A stretch of DNA of 64,000 bases from Winogradskyella thalassocola (GTDB taxonomy: Bacteria > Bacteroidota > Bacteroidia > Flavobacteriales > Flavobacteriaceae): positions 62,001-126,000 of the forward strand of contig NZ_FNCZ01000009.1 in NCBI RefSeq assembly GCF_900099995.1. Reading direction: 5' to 3'. Shown one piece after another: positions 42,173-53,552 of this stretch (positions within the stretch are counted from its first letter, which is position 1; each line of letters starts with the position of its first letter). A model generated the notes under the pieces. The model made no database searches, had not been told where the DNA came from, and worked only from the letters and a program-made list of their open reading frames with translations. The position numbers and the translations under genes are program-made.

Positions 42173-44230
42173 TTACTCAGGATACTCAATCCTTAAATGA
42201 TAAATATTAGCCAACTTAAACTTAAGTACTTTCTTAAGAGCCTGAATTTCTTTAAAGGTGATATCAGCATTTAGAAACTGACCACTTTCCATTTGCTTGT
42301 TAATTATGTTCTCAACAAAATCATTAATCTTAGTGCTTGTTGGTTCTTTTAAGCTTTTAGAAGCTGCTTCAACACTATCACAAATCATCAGAATGGCGGT
42401 TTCTTTACTAAAAGGAGTTGGTCCAGGATAGGTAAAATCTTTGATGTCTACATTTTCATTGGCTGCCTTTTCTTTCATATAAAAATAGTAAACCAAACTC
42501 GTTCCATGATGCGTTCTTATAAAATCTATAACACGATCTGGTAAATTGTATTTTTTTGCAATTTCAATCCCGTTTAGAACATGATCTATAATTACTTTAG
42601 CACTTTCTTCACTCGATAATTCATCGTGCGGATTAATACCTGTACTCTGATTTTCAGTAAAATAAGTTGGATTATTCATTTTACCAATATCATGATATAA
42701 AGCTCCCACCCTAACCAACATAGCATTCGCGCCAATTTCATTGGCTGATGCTTCTGCCAAATTCGCAACGTTTAACGAATGATGAAATGTTCCAGGTGCT
42801 CGGTTAGATAATTCTTTCAATAATTTGGTATTGGTATCAGAAAGTTCTAATAACGACACGTCAGATACTAATCCGAAGATTTTTTCATAGATATAAATTA
42901 AAGGTTGAACAAATAGCGTTGCCAAACCACAGAGGATAAACATCCCAAAAATTTCAACTTTTAACCCTGTTAGTTGCCCTTCGTGAATCACAAAAAAGGC
43001 AAAGTAAGCAATGATATAAATAAATGTTATTTGACCTACTGAAATGAAAAGGTTAGCACGTTTATACAATTCCGAAACCGTCAGAATAGTAACCATACCC
43101 GCAATAATCTGAAGAAACATATACTCATAACTATTGGGCACCACAAAACCTAAAAGCAAAACGGTAAGCACATGCGTAAACAAACCCAATCTAGCATCGA
43201 AAAAGGCTTTTAATACTAGGGGTAAAATACATAATGGGACGACATAGATATACTGAGAATTAAAGTTAATCACCAAAGTGCTCAACAAGATCATTAACGC
43301 AATATTGAAAAATATAAACGTAACTTTTGTATTATTTATAAAGACCTCTTTTCTGTACTTACTAAGAAATAATAATAACATTAACAGCGCCAAGGCAACC
43401 AACAACGTATATGCTATAAGTACCCAATTGTAATTGGCTGAATTCCAAACTTGCGATTCATATTCTGATTTTAAAGAGCTTAAAATATCATATTGAGCTT
43501 CTTCAATAACTTGTCCTTTTGAAATAATGAGCTGGTCTTTCTCTACACGCCCTCTTGTTAGAGATATTCTTGATAGCTCTTCTTCTAAGGCTTTTTCTGT
43601 TAAGCTCGCATTAAGTTTAATATTAGGTTTAATAACGTCGAAAAAAACAGATACTATGCGTTTTTTTACATCTATAGGAATGGAATTCCCCATATCCGAC
43701 TCTACCCGTTGACGTAAGTTACTCAGCTCAAATAAACTTCCATATTGAATTTCTTTTTCAACTTTATTAGCGGTCGCTAGTTTTACAGCTCTATCGTCAG
43801 CATAGTTATAATCGGAATCTAATATGCCTGAACTGTAAAGACTATTAACAATTGCTTTTCCTTTTTTGTACAGGTCAGAATTTTCAATACTAAAATTACT
43901 AGAATCCTTAAACACCTGATTAAACCTTGTTAAATAATCAGATAACACCTCTTCTTTTATCTCCGTATTTATTTCAAAATAAACGAGACTTTGGCCTTTT
44001 ATTTCGCTCTTCTCCTTATCTAATTCCTCTTTAGACTTTTTGATAGCAAAGTTAAAAGGCGCATATAAGTTTTCGGATTGCCAAGGCTTTCCTTTTTCAA
44101 ACGAGTATCTAAACTTTCCTGTTTTTGGAAATAGATATACTATAAATAATGTTGTTACTATAAACAACAAAATCTTATAGACTAAGGCGTGATTCTTATA
44201 CCACTTATTGTAGAATACATTCATATACAA
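42173..44230 (-). CDS. 7TM-HD family hydrolase, PgpH-like (cyclic-di-AMP phosphodiesterase type)
   Basis: 685 residues. An N-terminal membrane helix, a long extracytoplasmic domain (~60-285), seven membrane helices (~290-470) and a cytoplasmic HD domain with HHSLNVANLAEA, LYHDIGKMNNPTYF and FIRTHHGTSLV give the architecture of Listeria PgpH, which degrades c-di-AMP. HD residues are complete. c-di-AMP hydrolysis is inferred from the family. Transcribed divergently from the thiolase gene. Confidence 0.88.
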   Translation of the reverse strand: MYMNVFYNKWYKNHALVYKILLFIVTTLFIVYLFPKTGKFRYSFEKGKPWQSENLYAPFNFAIKKSKEELDKEKSEIKGQSLVYFEINTEIKEEVLSDYLTRFNQVFKDSSNFSIENSDLYKKGKAIVNSLYSSGILDSDYNYADDRAVKLATANKVEKEIQYGSLFELSNLRQRVESDMGNSIPIDVKKRIVSVFFDVIKPNIKLNASLTEKALEEELSRISLTRGRVEKDQLIISKGQVIEEAQYDILSSLKSEYESQVWNSANYNWVLIAYTLLVALALLMLLLFLSKYRKEVFINNTKVTFIFFNIALMILLSTLVINFNSQYIYVVPLCILPLVLKAFFDARLGLFTHVLTVLLLGFVVPNSYEYMFLQIIAGMVTILTVSELYKRANLFISVGQITFIYIIAYFAFFVIHEGQLTGLKVEIFGMFILCGLATLFVQPLIYIYEKIFGLVSDVSLLELSDTNTKLLKELSNRAPGTFHHSLNVANLAEASANEIGANAMLVRVGALYHDIGKMNNPTYFTENQSTGINPHDELSSEESAKVIIDHVLNGIEIAKKYNLPDRVIDFIRTHHGTSLVYYFYMKEKAANENVDIKDFTYPGPTPFSKETAILMICDSVEAASKSLKEPTSTKINDFVENIINKQMESGQFLNADITFKEIQALKKVLKFKLANIYHLRIEYPE

Positions 44231-44338
44231 TCAAATGTAATAAATATTAGAATTTTAGACGGCTAATATCATTAATACATTCTCAAATCTCTCAAAAAAT
44301 GTTTAATTTCGCATCAAATAACATCAAACATAATCACA

Positions 44339-45517
44339 ATGAATAAGGACGTCGTTATCGTTTCAGCAGTAAGAACACCAATTGGAAGTTTTTTAGGAAG
44401 CCTATCTACAGTACCAGCACCACGTTTAGGGGCTGCAGCTATTAAAGGAGCTTTAGATAAAATTAAATTGAAACCAGAATTGGTCGATGAAGTTATTATG
44501 GGAAATGTTGTGCAAGCTGGTACAGGACAAGCACCTGCAAGACAGGCCGCTATTTTTGCTGGTTTACCAAATACAATTCCTTGTACTACGATTAATAAAG
44601 TTTGTGCTTCTGGTATGAAAGCAGTAATGCAAGCAGCTCAAGCTATTCAACTAGGAGATGCTAATATTGTTGTTGCTGGTGGTATGGAAAACATGAGTTT
44701 AATTCCTCATTATTTCCACGCTAGAACCGGAACTAAATTTGGTCCTGGGACCTTAGTAGACGGCATGCAAAAAGATGGTTTAGTAGATGCATATGATAAT
44801 AATGCCATGGGAGTTTGTGCAGATGCTTGTGCTACGGAATATGAATTCTCAAGAGAAGATCAAGATGCTTTTGCTATTCAATCTTACGAACGCTCTAAAG
44901 CGGCTTGGGATGCAGGTAAATTTGACAAAGAAGTGATTTCTGTGGAAGTTCCTCAACGTCGTGGAGAACCTGTTATTGTTGATAGAGATGAAGAATACGC
45001 TAATGTGAGAATGGATAAAATTCCGGCGTTACGTCCTGCTTTTACGAAAGACGGAACTGTAACAGCAGCAAATGCGTCTACAATTAATGATGGAGCTGCT
45101 GCATTAGTTTTAATGAGTAGAGAAAAAGCAGAAGAATTAGGTTTAAAACCAATTGCTGTTATAAAAGGATATGCTGATGCTGCACATGAACCTAATTGGT
45201 TTACTACTGCTCCTTCAAAAGCATTACCAAAAGCACTAGCAAAAGCTAATGTTGACATAGATGCAATTGATTTCTTTGAATTTAATGAAGCATTTTCTAT
45301 TGTTGGTTTAGCAAATATGAAAATTTTAGGATTAACTGATACTAACGTCAATGTAAATGGTGGTGCTGTTTCATTAGGACACCCATTAGGTTGTTCTGGT
45401 GCTAGAATTTTAGTGACGTTAATCAATGTCTTACATCAAAATAATGCCAAATTAGGTGCAGCTGCTATTTGTAATGGTGGTGGTGGTGCTTCTGCAGTGG
45501 TAATAGAACGCGCTTAA
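44339..45517 (+). CDS. acetyl-CoA C-acetyltransferase (thiolase)
   Basis: 392 residues, standard length. The nucleophilic Cys lies in NKVCASGMKA (~residue 89), the conserved FNEAFS follows, and the second active-site Cys and His lie in NGGAVSLGHPLGCSGAR and AICNGGGGASAVV. It joins two acetyl-CoA units or splits acetoacetyl-CoA. It is followed 9 nt later by an NlpC/P60 gene, so the two may share a transcript although their functions are unrelated. Confidence 0.92.
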   Translation: MNKDVVIVSAVRTPIGSFLGSLSTVPAPRLGAAAIKGALDKIKLKPELVDEVIMGNVVQAGTGQAPARQAAIFAGLPNTIPCTTINKVCASGMKAVMQAAQAIQLGDANIVVAGGMENMSLIPHYFHARTGTKFGPGTLVDGMQKDGLVDAYDNNAMGVCADACATEYEFSREDQDAFAIQSYERSKAAWDAGKFDKEVISVEVPQRRGEPVIVDRDEEYANVRMDKIPALRPAFTKDGTVTAANASTINDGAAALVLMSREKAEELGLKPIAVIKGYADAAHEPNWFTTAPSKALPKALAKANVDIDAIDFFEFNEAFSIVGLANMKILGLTDTNVNVNGGAVSLGHPLGCSGARILVTLINVLHQNNAKLGAAAICNGGGGASAVVIERA

Positions 45518-45526
45518 CCCAACCCT

Positions 45527-46276
45527 ATGCAATACGGCATTTGCAATCTTGGAATTGTACCTATAAGACTTGAACCTAGCGATACCAGTGAAATGGTAAC
45601 GCAAGCATTGTATGGTGACTATTTTAAAGTGCTTGAACAGCGTAAAAAATGGAGTCGTATCCGTTTTGCTTTCGATAAATACGAAGGCTGGATAGATAAT
45701 AAACAGTATCTTGAAATTGAAGAAGCTAATTATAACGATTTAAATACATCCGATATTAATTTATCTAAAGATTTAATCGAATTTGTAACAGATGCTTCAA
45801 ATAATTTATACCCGATACCTGTTGGGTCTGATTTAAATGGTTTAGACTTCCTTAATCATAATTTTGATGGAGCTGTTTTAACTTCAAAAAGCAATAAAGA
45901 AAACATTGTAAAATCTGCATTTTTATTTTTAAATGCTCCCTATTTGTGGGGAGGAAAAACACCTTTTGGAATTGACTGCTCTGGTTTTACACAGATGGTA
46001 TATAAAATTAATGGTTATAAATTGTTTAGGGATGCCTCTGAGCAAGCTACACAAGGAGAAGCCTTAAGCTTTATAGAAGAAAGTGAACCAGGTGATTTAG
46101 CGTTTTTTGATAACTCTGAAGGTCATATTACTCATGTTGGGATTATAATGGAAGACAATTATGTTATCCATGCCCATGGGAAAGTTAGAATAGATCGCTT
46201 AGATCATAGCGGTATTTATAATATTGATAAAAACGTACATACTCATAAACTGAGGGTCATTAAAAAAATAGTATAA
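45527..46276 (+). CDS. SH3/NlpC-P60 cell-wall endopeptidase
   Basis: 249 residues. Two SH3-like modules (~1-120) precede an NlpC/P60 domain with catalytic Cys in FGIDCSGFTQMVYK, His in HITHVGIIM and the third polar residue near HAHGKV. Such enzymes cut gamma-D-glutamyl-diamino acid links in peptidoglycan peptides. There is no signal peptide, as in other SH3-NlpC proteins of flavobacteria that may recycle murein peptides in the cytoplasm. Ends at the two-way terminator 46278-46309. Confidence 0.88.
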   Translation: MQYGICNLGIVPIRLEPSDTSEMVTQALYGDYFKVLEQRKKWSRIRFAFDKYEGWIDNKQYLEIEEANYNDLNTSDINLSKDLIEFVTDASNNLYPIPVGSDLNGLDFLNHNFDGAVLTSKSNKENIVKSAFLFLNAPYLWGGKTPFGIDCSGFTQMVYKINGYKLFRDASEQATQGEALSFIEESEPGDLAFFDNSEGHITHVGIIMEDNYVIHAHGKVRIDRLDHSGIYNIDKNVHTHKLRVIKKIV

Positions 46277-46277
46277 A

Positions 46278-46309
46278 AAAAAAGCGACTTTTAAAAAAGT
46301 CGCTTTTTT
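46278..46309. terminator. bidirectional terminator hairpin
   Basis: AAAAAAGCGACTTTT pairs with AAAAGTCGCTTTTTT. Between the convergent NlpC/P60 and TPR genes. Confidence 0.85.
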
Positions 46310-46330
46310 TTTATATTCTAAATAATAAAA

Positions 46331-47617
46331 TTAATTACCATTAGCAGAAGCTTCCATCGCTTCAACTTTAGCTCTCATAGTTTTAAACTTATCAGTTTCT
46401 CCTAAGGCGCTATAAATGTTCATTAAAGTTCTAGCTGCATCAACGTTAGTATTTTTCAATTCTAAAGCTTTTTCTAAATAAGGAATCGCTTTTTCATAGA
46501 CTTGAGTACGTTTCTCCTTTAATTCATCATACTTTATATTATCAGCTTTACTAGTACCTAAAGCATTCATTTCTTCAACGATTTTTGCTTCACCATCTAA
46601 AATAACAACAGCTATATTTGTATAAGCATCAACATAATTCGGATTGATTGAAACTGCTTTCTCATAATATTTTATTGCTGCTTCCGAGTTTCCACCTTCA
46701 GCGGCCAAAACTCCTAAGTTATATTGTAACTCAGCATTACCCGGATCTTTTTTAGTTGCTTCTTCCATCAAATCTCTAAAGCGCTCTCTGTTACCCATTT
46801 TAAGATATACATTAGCTTCAGATAATAATAACCCAATATCATCAGGATTTTCTTCTCTAGCATCTGCCATAGCTCCTAAAGCTTTTTCATTCTCGCCTTG
46901 AGACACATATATTAAAGCAATGTTTTTTACTATTTCGGCTGTTTTAGATTTACTTTTTTCATCTCTAGGAGCCTTATGTAGTTTCGCTTTAACTGAAAAG
47001 TCCCTTGATGCTTTATCTGTAAAATTTTCTTCTTCACCAGTTTCAACATTAGTTGCGTAATAATTCATCTCTGCCCCATTATACCCCATATTTTTAAGTT
47101 GAACGTAATAATCTAAAGCAGTATCATAGTCTGGCTCTGTAACTGCAGAAGAAGCGGCATAATAAAGATATAGAGTATCTTTTGGAGACATTCTATAGAC
47201 TTTCTCAAAGCGCTTTGCTGCAACTTTATAGTTTTTATTAGTAAAAGCCTCATTTGCTTTGGTTAAAAATGTATTAACCATACCAGTAGTCATATCATTA
47301 GCTTCTTGGGTATATTTTAATTTTCCCATTTTAGATTCTAAATCTTTCAAGTTATCTAAGCTTGTTATAGCCTCATCGATATTAGCATCTGTACCAGCAC
47401 CATTTGCATACAATGCTCGTGCTTTTAATAAATAGAATTTAGCTTTAGACTTATCGTCCATACTACCAATTAAAGCTTCAGCTGCTGCTGATGCTGATTT
47501 AGCATCCGCAAAATTTGAGTTTTTAAGTGCTTTTTCAATTGCTTTTATCTCATTTTTTTGTGCAAAAGACAATGAGGTAATTGCTAAAGTTAGCACTATT
47601 GTCAGTAATTTTTTCAT
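46331..47617 (-). CDS. exported tetratricopeptide-repeat protein
   Basis: 428 residues. Signal peptide MKKLLTIVLTLAITSLSFAQ. Several TPR units follow (for example YYEKAVSINPNYVDAYTNIA, AIPYLEKALELKNTNVDAAR, AAKRFEKVYRMSPKDTLYLY). It should be periplasmic or surface-exposed and act as a protein-binding scaffold. It lies 26 nt downstream of gyrA on the same strand and is probably co-transcribed, an arrangement I recall from related flavobacteria. Confidence 0.85.
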   Translation of the reverse strand: MKKLLTIVLTLAITSLSFAQKNEIKAIEKALKNSNFADAKSASAAAEALIGSMDDKSKAKFYLLKARALYANGAGTDANIDEAITSLDNLKDLESKMGKLKYTQEANDMTTGMVNTFLTKANEAFTNKNYKVAAKRFEKVYRMSPKDTLYLYYAASSAVTEPDYDTALDYYVQLKNMGYNGAEMNYYATNVETGEEENFTDKASRDFSVKAKLHKAPRDEKSKSKTAEIVKNIALIYVSQGENEKALGAMADAREENPDDIGLLLSEANVYLKMGNRERFRDLMEEATKKDPGNAELQYNLGVLAAEGGNSEAAIKYYEKAVSINPNYVDAYTNIAVVILDGEAKIVEEMNALGTSKADNIKYDELKEKRTQVYEKAIPYLEKALELKNTNVDAARTLMNIYSALGETDKFKTMRAKVEAMEASANGN

Positions 47618-47643
47618 CTTGTATTAAATCGTTTTGTTGTTAA

Positions 47644-50187
47644 TTATTCGCTTTCTGTGTCATTATTATCAATAGCCGTGCCATCTTCAATAGCATCTTC
47701 ACTATCAAGTATTTCAGCATCTACATCTATTATCTCTTCTTCATCTTCATCTTTCATTACTTTGGCAACAGCTGCAATAGAATCATTTCCTTTTAAGTTA
47801 ATAAGTTTAACACCTTGTGTTGCTCTACCCATAACACGTAAATCGGCTACTGCCATTCTAATTGCGATTCCAGATTTATTAATAATCATTAAATCATCCT
47901 CATCAGTTACATTTTTAATAGACACTAAATTACCTGTTTTTTCTGTGATAGAAATGGTTTTTACACCTTTCCCTCCTCTATTGGTAATTCTATAATCTTC
48001 TAAGCTAGAGCGTTTTCCATACCCATTCTCGGACACTACTAAAATGTTACTTTCCATATCATCTACAGCGATCATTCCGATAACTTCATCTGTTTTCTCA
48101 TCTTGAAGTCTAATACCACGAACACCAGAAGCATTTCTACCCATTGGTCTTGTTTTGGCTTCTTCAAAACGAATTGCTTTTCCAGATTTTAAGGCTAACA
48201 TCACTTGGCTTTCACCAGTTGTTAACTTCGCTTCTAATAAAACATCGTCCTCCTTAATAGTGATAGCATTAATTCCGTTAGATCTTGGTCTAGAATATTG
48301 CTCTAAAGATGTTTTCTTAACCTGACCTTGTTTAGTCGCCATAATGACATAGTGACTATTAATATACTCTTCATCTTTTAAATCTTGAGTACAAATGAAA
48401 GCCATCACTTTATCATCTTGCTCAATATTTATTAAATTCTGAATAGCTCTACCTTTAGAAGTTTTAGAGCCTTCTGGAATTTCGTAAACACGCATCCAGA
48501 AACATTTTCCTTTTTGCGTGAAGAATAACATGTATTGGTGGTTAGTACCTACAAATAAATGTTCTAAGAAATCTTCGTTACGCGTTGTTGATGCTTTTTG
48601 CCCAACTCCTCCTCTATGCTGTGTTTTATATTCTGAAAGTAAAGTTCTCTTAATATAACCAGCATGTGAAATGGTAATTACAACTTGTGCATCTGGTATC
48701 ATATCTTCAATACTCACATCTCCACCTGCATATTCTATAACTGAACGACGCTCATCACCATATTTATCTCTAACAACTTCAAGCTCTCCTTTAATAATAT
48801 CCATTCGACGTTCTTTCTTGTCTAAGATATCCTTAAGATCAATAATTGTTTTCATGATATCGTCATATTCAGAACGTAACTTATCTTGTTCTAAACCTGT
48901 TAACTGACGCAAACGCATTTCGACAATAGCTTTCGCCTGTATTTCTGACAGTTTAAAACGCTCAATCAAATTATTACGAGCCTCATCTGCATTAGATGAT
49001 GCACGGATAATTTTAATCACTTCATCAATATTATCCGAAGCAATAATTAAACCTTCTAAGATATGTGCACGTTCTTCAGCCTTACGTAGTTCATAAGTCG
49101 TACGTCTAACAACAACATCATGTCTATGCTCAACGAAATAGTGGATTAATTCTTTTAAGTTTAATAATTGTGGACGACCATTAACTAGTGCAATATTATT
49201 CACACTAAAAGACGTTTGTAAAGCCGTATATTTAAATAACTTATTAAGAACGATATTAGGAATAGCATCACGTTTTATAACGTAAACAATTCGCATACCA
49301 TTTCTATCAGATTCATCTCTAATGGTAGCAATACCTTCTAGTTTTTTTTCGTTAACTAAGTCAGCAGTTTTCTTAATCATATCTGCTTTGTTAACCTGAT
49401 AAGGAATTTCAGTAACAATAACACACTCTCTACCTTGTACTTCTTCAATTATCGCTTTTGCACGCATTACAATACGCCCACGACCAGTATGAAAAGCTTC
49501 CTTAACTCCATCATAACCATATATAGTTCCTCCTGTTGGAAAATCTGGAGCTTTTATATGTTGAATTAATTCATCAATTTCAATGTCGTTATTATCGATA
49601 TAAGCAATTGTACCATTTACAACCTCAGTTAAGTTATGTGGTGGCATATTTGTAGCCATACCAACAGCAATACCAGATGCCCCATTGACTAAAAGTCCAG
49701 GAATACGCGTTGGAAGCACCGTTGGTTCTTGAAGTGTATCATCAAAATTCAATTTATGATCAACAGTTTCTTTGTCAATATCTGCCAACATATCTTCAGA
49801 TATCTTACGCATTCTTGCTTCAGTATAACGCATTGCTGCAGGACTATCACCATCTACAGATCCAAAGTTACCCTGTCCATCAACTAACATATAACGCAAA
49901 CTCCATTCTTGAGCCATACGTACCATTGCATCATAAACTGAGGTATCTCCATGTGGATGATACTTTCCTAAAACTTCACCAACTATTCTCGCTGATTTTT
50001 TATGTGCACTATTCGCTCTAATTCCCAGTTCGTGCATACCGTAAAGTACACGTCTATGAACTGGCTTTAAACCATCTCTTACATCTGGTAACGCACGTGA
50101 CACAATGACCGACATTGAATAATCAATGTAGGCCGATTTCATTTCATCTTCAATGTTAATTGGAATGAGCTTTTCTCCTTCTGCCAT
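47644..50187 (-). CDS. gyrA: DNA gyrase subunit A
   Basis: 847 residues. Catalytic Tyr121 lies in [11 protein letters not shown]; the winged-helix and tower regions and six C-terminal beta-pinwheel blades follow (GyrA-box-like QRRGGKG appears as [10 protein letters not shown]). The quinolone-determining stretch is [13 protein letters not shown]: Thr82 and Asp86 occupy the E. coli Ser83 and Asp87 places, and Thr there is the normal state in flavobacteria. An acidic tail ([20 protein letters not shown]) ends the protein. With GyrB it introduces negative supercoils. Confidence 0.95.
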   Translation of the reverse strand: MAEGEKLIPINIEDEMKSAYIDYSMSVIVSRALPDVRDGLKPVHRRVLYGMHELGIRANSAHKKSARIVGEVLGKYHPHGDTSVYDAMVRMAQEWSLRYMLVDGQGNFGSVDGDSPAAMRYTEARMRKISEDMLADIDKETVDHKLNFDDTLQEPTVLPTRIPGLLVNGASGIAVGMATNMPPHNLTEVVNGTIAYIDNNDIEIDELIQHIKAPDFPTGGTIYGYDGVKEAFHTGRGRIVMRAKAIIEEVQGRECVIVTEIPYQVNKADMIKKTADLVNEKKLEGIATIRDESDRNGMRIVYVIKRDAIPNIVLNKLFKYTALQTSFSVNNIALVNGRPQLLNLKELIHYFVEHRHDVVVRRTTYELRKAEERAHILEGLIIASDNIDEVIKIIRASSNADEARNNLIERFKLSEIQAKAIVEMRLRQLTGLEQDKLRSEYDDIMKTIIDLKDILDKKERRMDIIKGELEVVRDKYGDERRSVIEYAGGDVSIEDMIPDAQVVITISHAGYIKRTLLSEYKTQHRGGVGQKASTTRNEDFLEHLFVGTNHQYMLFFTQKGKCFWMRVYEIPEGSKTSKGRAIQNLINIEQDDKVMAFICTQDLKDEEYINSHYVIMATKQGQVKKTSLEQYSRPRSNGINAITIKEDDVLLEAKLTTGESQVMLALKSGKAIRFEEAKTRPMGRNASGVRGIRLQDEKTDEVIGMIAVDDMESNILVVSENGYGKRSSLEDYRITNRGGKGVKTISITEKTGNLVSIKNVTDEDDLMIINKSGIAIRMAVADLRVMGRATQGVKLINLKGNDSIAAVAKVMKDEDEEEIIDVDAEILDSEDAIEDGTAIDNNDTESE

Positions 50188-50449
50188 ATATAATTTTAAT
50201 TAGTTTTTTCGTAAGTTTTCGCAACGCGCTAAGATAACCAAAATACTACTGTTTATAGACAAAATCTATTCGATTTTTGGGATTTTTTATTAACAATATT
50301 TAATATCTTTTTCGTTAATAAGTATCTGCATATTTCCTTTGATTTAAAACACTTTTTTAGTCTCTTCGTTTGCAACATATAATTAAGGTATAGTTTTTGC
50401 CTTATACTCAATATGTTTTTATTATTTTTAAAGCAGAAAGGAATATAGT

Positions 50450-52999
50450 ATGGATGATAATTTTTCCCCAAGAGTTAAAGATGTTATAGCTTATAGCAAA
50501 GAAGAAGCCTTACGATTAGGCCATGATTTTATTGGTACAGAGCATTTAATGCTTGGCCTATTAAGAGATGGTAATGGTAAAGCGATTGATATATTAAGTG
50601 CGTTAGAAGTCGATTTAAATCACTTAAGGCGCAAAGTAGAGATATTAAGTCCTGCTAATCCAAATATAGCAACAACATCTAACGAAAAAAAGAACTTACA
50701 CTTAACAAGACAAGCAGAACGTGCTCTAAAAACAACATTTTTAGAAGCTAAATTGTTTCAAAGCACCTCTATTAATACCGCACATTTACTGTTGTGTATT
50801 TTAAGAAATGAAAATGACCCTACAACCAAGCTTTTAAATAAGCTTAAAGTAGATTATGATAACGTTAAAGAAGAATTTAAATCTATGATAACTAGCGAAG
50901 ATGATTATTTAGACACTCCAAAAGCAGAATCGTTTTCTGATGACGATATGAATGACGAAGAAGAAGCAAAGCAAAATCCATTTGGTGGACAAACTAGCAA
51001 AACGAATAAAAAATCAAAAACACCTGTTTTAGATAATTTTGGAAGGGACTTAACTGTACTTGCAGAAGAGGATAAATTAGATCCTGTTGTAGGTAGAGAA
51101 AAGGAAATACAACGTGTTTCTCAAATTTTAAGTCGAAGAAAGAAAAACAACCCTTTATTAATAGGAGAACCTGGCGTTGGTAAATCTGCCATTGCTGAAG
51201 GTCTTGCCTTACGAATTGTAAAACGTAAAGTCTCTCGCACCTTATTTAATAAGCGTGTCGTAACTTTAGATTTAGCAAGTTTAGTAGCAGGTACAAAATA
51301 TAGAGGTCAGTTTGAAGAACGTATGAAAGCCGTTATGAACGAGCTTGAAAAGAATGATGATATTATTCTTTTTATAGATGAAATTCATACTATTGTTGGA
51401 GCTGGTGGAGCCACAGGAAGTTTAGATGCTTCTAACATGTTTAAACCGGCATTAGCAAGAGGCGAAATACAATGTATTGGTGCAACAACTTTAGACGAGT
51501 ACAGACAGTATATTGAAAAAGACGGTGCTTTAGAACGTCGTTTTCAGAAGGTCATAGTAGAGCCAACTTCTGTTGAGGAAACTATTGAAATTCTTAATAA
51601 TATTAAAGGTAAGTACGAAGAACATCACAATGTTAATTATACAGATGAAGCGATTGAAGCCTGTGTAAAATTAACGAGTCGTTATATGACAGAACGCTTT
51701 TTACCAGACAAAGCTATTGATGCTTTAGATGAAGCTGGCTCTCGAGTTCATATTACGAATATAGATGTGCCAAAACAAATTCTTGAATTAGAAAAGAAAC
51801 TTGAAGAAGTTAAAGCAACCAAGAATAGCGTCGTTAAAAAACAGAAATACGAAGAAGCTGCAAAGCTTAGAGATGATGAAAAACGACTAGAAAAAGAATT
51901 GGCTACTGCCCAAGAAAAATGGGAAGAAGAGACCAAACAGCATCGCGAAATTGTGACAGAAGACAATGTTGCTGATGTCGTTTCTATGATGACAGGAATT
52001 CCTGTAAATAAAATTGCGCAAAAAGAGATTACAAAACTCTCTAAATTACCAGATTTAATAAAAGGAAAAGTAATTGGTCAGGACCAAGCTGTTGCAAAGG
52101 TGGTTAAAGCTATTCAACGAAATAGAGCTGGACTTAAGGATCCTAATAAACCAATTGGATCATTTATATTTTTAGGACAAACTGGTGTTGGTAAAACGCA
52201 GTTAGCAAAGGTTTTAGCGCGTGAGTTATTTGATAGCGATGATGCCCTTGTTAGAATCGACATGAGTGAATACATGGAGAAATTCGCAATCTCTCGCTTA
52301 GTTGGAGCACCTCCAGGTTATGTAGGCTATGAAGAAGGCGGACAATTGACTGAGAAAATAAGACGTAAGCCTTATGCTGTAGTGCTTTTAGACGAAATAG
52401 AAAAAGCACATCCAGATGTCTTCAATATGTTGCTACAAGTTTTAGACGATGGGTATTTAACAGACAGTTTAGGTCGTAAAATTGATTTTAGAAATACAAT
52501 CATTATCATGACGTCTAACATAGGTGCTAGAAAACTAAAGGATTTTGGTAGTGGTGTTGGTTTTGGTACTGCAGCAGCAGTTGCCCAAGAATCAGACCAT
52601 GCTAAAGCTGTAATAGAAAATGCACTTAAAAAAGCATTTGCACCAGAGTTTTTAAATAGAATAGACGATGTTATTGTCTTTAACGCCTTAGAAAAAGAAG
52701 ATATTGGTAAAATTATCGATATTGAAATGGCTAAGCTTATAGACAGAATCAAAGACTTAGGGTACGAACTGAAGCTTACAGATAAAGCGAAAGGTTATAT
52801 TGCTGAAAAAGGATTTGATAAACAGTACGGAGCGAGACCTCTTAATAGGGCGATTCAGAAATATGTTGAAGATGCACTTGCAGAAGAAATTATTAACTCT
52901 AAAATTCATGAAGGAGATACGATCTCAATGGATTTAGATGAAAAAAATGATGTTTTAAGCATTAAGATTAAATCTTCTAGTAAAACCACAGAATCATAA
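50450..52999 (+). CDS. clpC: ATP-dependent Clp protease ATP-binding subunit ClpC
   Basis: 849 residues. The N-terminal Clp double repeat ([36 protein letters not shown]), first AAA+ (Walker [10 protein letters not shown], Walker [10 protein letters not shown]), a middle region with a UVR-like motif ([20 protein letters not shown]) and second AAA+ ([28 protein letters not shown]) are complete. The hexamer unfolds substrates for ClpP. It is divergent from gyrA. Terminator at 53017-53047. Confidence 0.95.
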   Translation: MDDNFSPRVKDVIAYSKEEALRLGHDFIGTEHLMLGLLRDGNGKAIDILSALEVDLNHLRRKVEILSPANPNIATTSNEKKNLHLTRQAERALKTTFLEAKLFQSTSINTAHLLLCILRNENDPTTKLLNKLKVDYDNVKEEFKSMITSEDDYLDTPKAESFSDDDMNDEEEAKQNPFGGQTSKTNKKSKTPVLDNFGRDLTVLAEEDKLDPVVGREKEIQRVSQILSRRKKNNPLLIGEPGVGKSAIAEGLALRIVKRKVSRTLFNKRVVTLDLASLVAGTKYRGQFEERMKAVMNELEKNDDIILFIDEIHTIVGAGGATGSLDASNMFKPALARGEIQCIGATTLDEYRQYIEKDGALERRFQKVIVEPTSVEETIEILNNIKGKYEEHHNVNYTDEAIEACVKLTSRYMTERFLPDKAIDALDEAGSRVHITNIDVPKQILELEKKLEEVKATKNSVVKKQKYEEAAKLRDDEKRLEKELATAQEKWEEETKQHREIVTEDNVADVVSMMTGIPVNKIAQKEITKLSKLPDLIKGKVIGQDQAVAKVVKAIQRNRAGLKDPNKPIGSFIFLGQTGVGKTQLAKVLARELFDSDDALVRIDMSEYMEKFAISRLVGAPPGYVGYEEGGQLTEKIRRKPYAVVLLDEIEKAHPDVFNMLLQVLDDGYLTDSLGRKIDFRNTIIIMTSNIGARKLKDFGSGVGFGTAAAVAQESDHAKAVIENALKKAFAPEFLNRIDDVIVFNALEKEDIGKIIDIEMAKLIDRIKDLGYELKLTDKAKGYIAEKGFDKQYGARPLNRAIQKYVEDALAEEIINSKIHEGDTISMDLDEKNDVLSIKIKSSSKTTES

Positions 53000-53016
53000 A
53001 CAAGACTCAATATTAA

Positions 53017-53047
53017 AAAAAACTCTTTCTTTATGAAAGAGTTTTTT
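53017..53047 (+). terminator. terminator after clpC
   Basis: AAAAAACTCTTTC pairs with GAAAGAGTTTTTT around a 5-nt loop. Confidence 0.85.
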
Positions 53048-53079
53048 TTATCTTATATTTTTGAATTCACACCATAGTC

Positions 53080-53451
53080 ATGAACGAAACCCTAAACTTC
53101 GATTTTTGTGATATGACAATTTATGACCATTATGTTATAGTTGTTATAAAAGAAGGCATTATTGTCTCTACAGAACACAACAATACACTCATAAAAGTAA
53201 CAGAGACTTACTTTTCAAACAAACCATTTGTTTATATTTCACACAGAATCCATTCCTATTCGGTAAATCCAGAAGTTTATTCTAAAACTGCTCAAATTAA
53301 AAATTTAATAGGCTTGGTCGTAGTTTCTAACAATTATCAAGCAAAAATTAATGCTCAAATAGAACGAATGTTTTTTAAAAAACCATTTGAAATTTTTAGC
53401 AAAATGGATGACGCTTTTGCTTGGGCTGATGAGATAATCGCAGCTCAATGA
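53080..53451 (+). CDS. SpoIIAA/STAS-like small protein
   Basis: 123 residues, soluble. Alternating strands and helices (DHYVIVVIKEGIIVSTEHNN, NKPFVYISHRIHSYSVNP, IKNLIGLVVVSNNYQAKI, FEIFSKMDDAFAWADEII) match the SpoIIAA/STAS-SEC14-like proteins common in flavobacteria. The serine used as phospho-acceptor in true anti-sigma factor antagonists cannot be assigned. Function unknown. It is a single gene between the clpC terminator and convergent hutH. Confidence 0.55.
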   Translation: MNETLNFDFCDMTIYDHYVIVVIKEGIIVSTEHNNTLIKVTETYFSNKPFVYISHRIHSYSVNPEVYSKTAQIKNLIGLVVVSNNYQAKINAQIERMFFKKPFEIFSKMDDAFAWADEIIAAQ

Positions 53452-53552
53452 GTTTAAATATCTATTTGCTAACAGAAGATTTTTCTACCTATATTAATTT
53501 CTCGCTGAGTTAAAAGAGCCTGTTTAAAAACAGCAGCAAACACTATTAACTA

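Noticed and set aside
44953..45426. 157-codon minus-strand frame inside the thiolase gene
   Set aside because: Antisense shadow of a highly conserved enzyme gene, with biased composition and no family resemblance.
50253..50471. 72-codon minus-strand frame between gyrA and clpC
   Set aside because: It overlaps the clpC start and promoter region and has low-complexity Lys/Asn-rich content.
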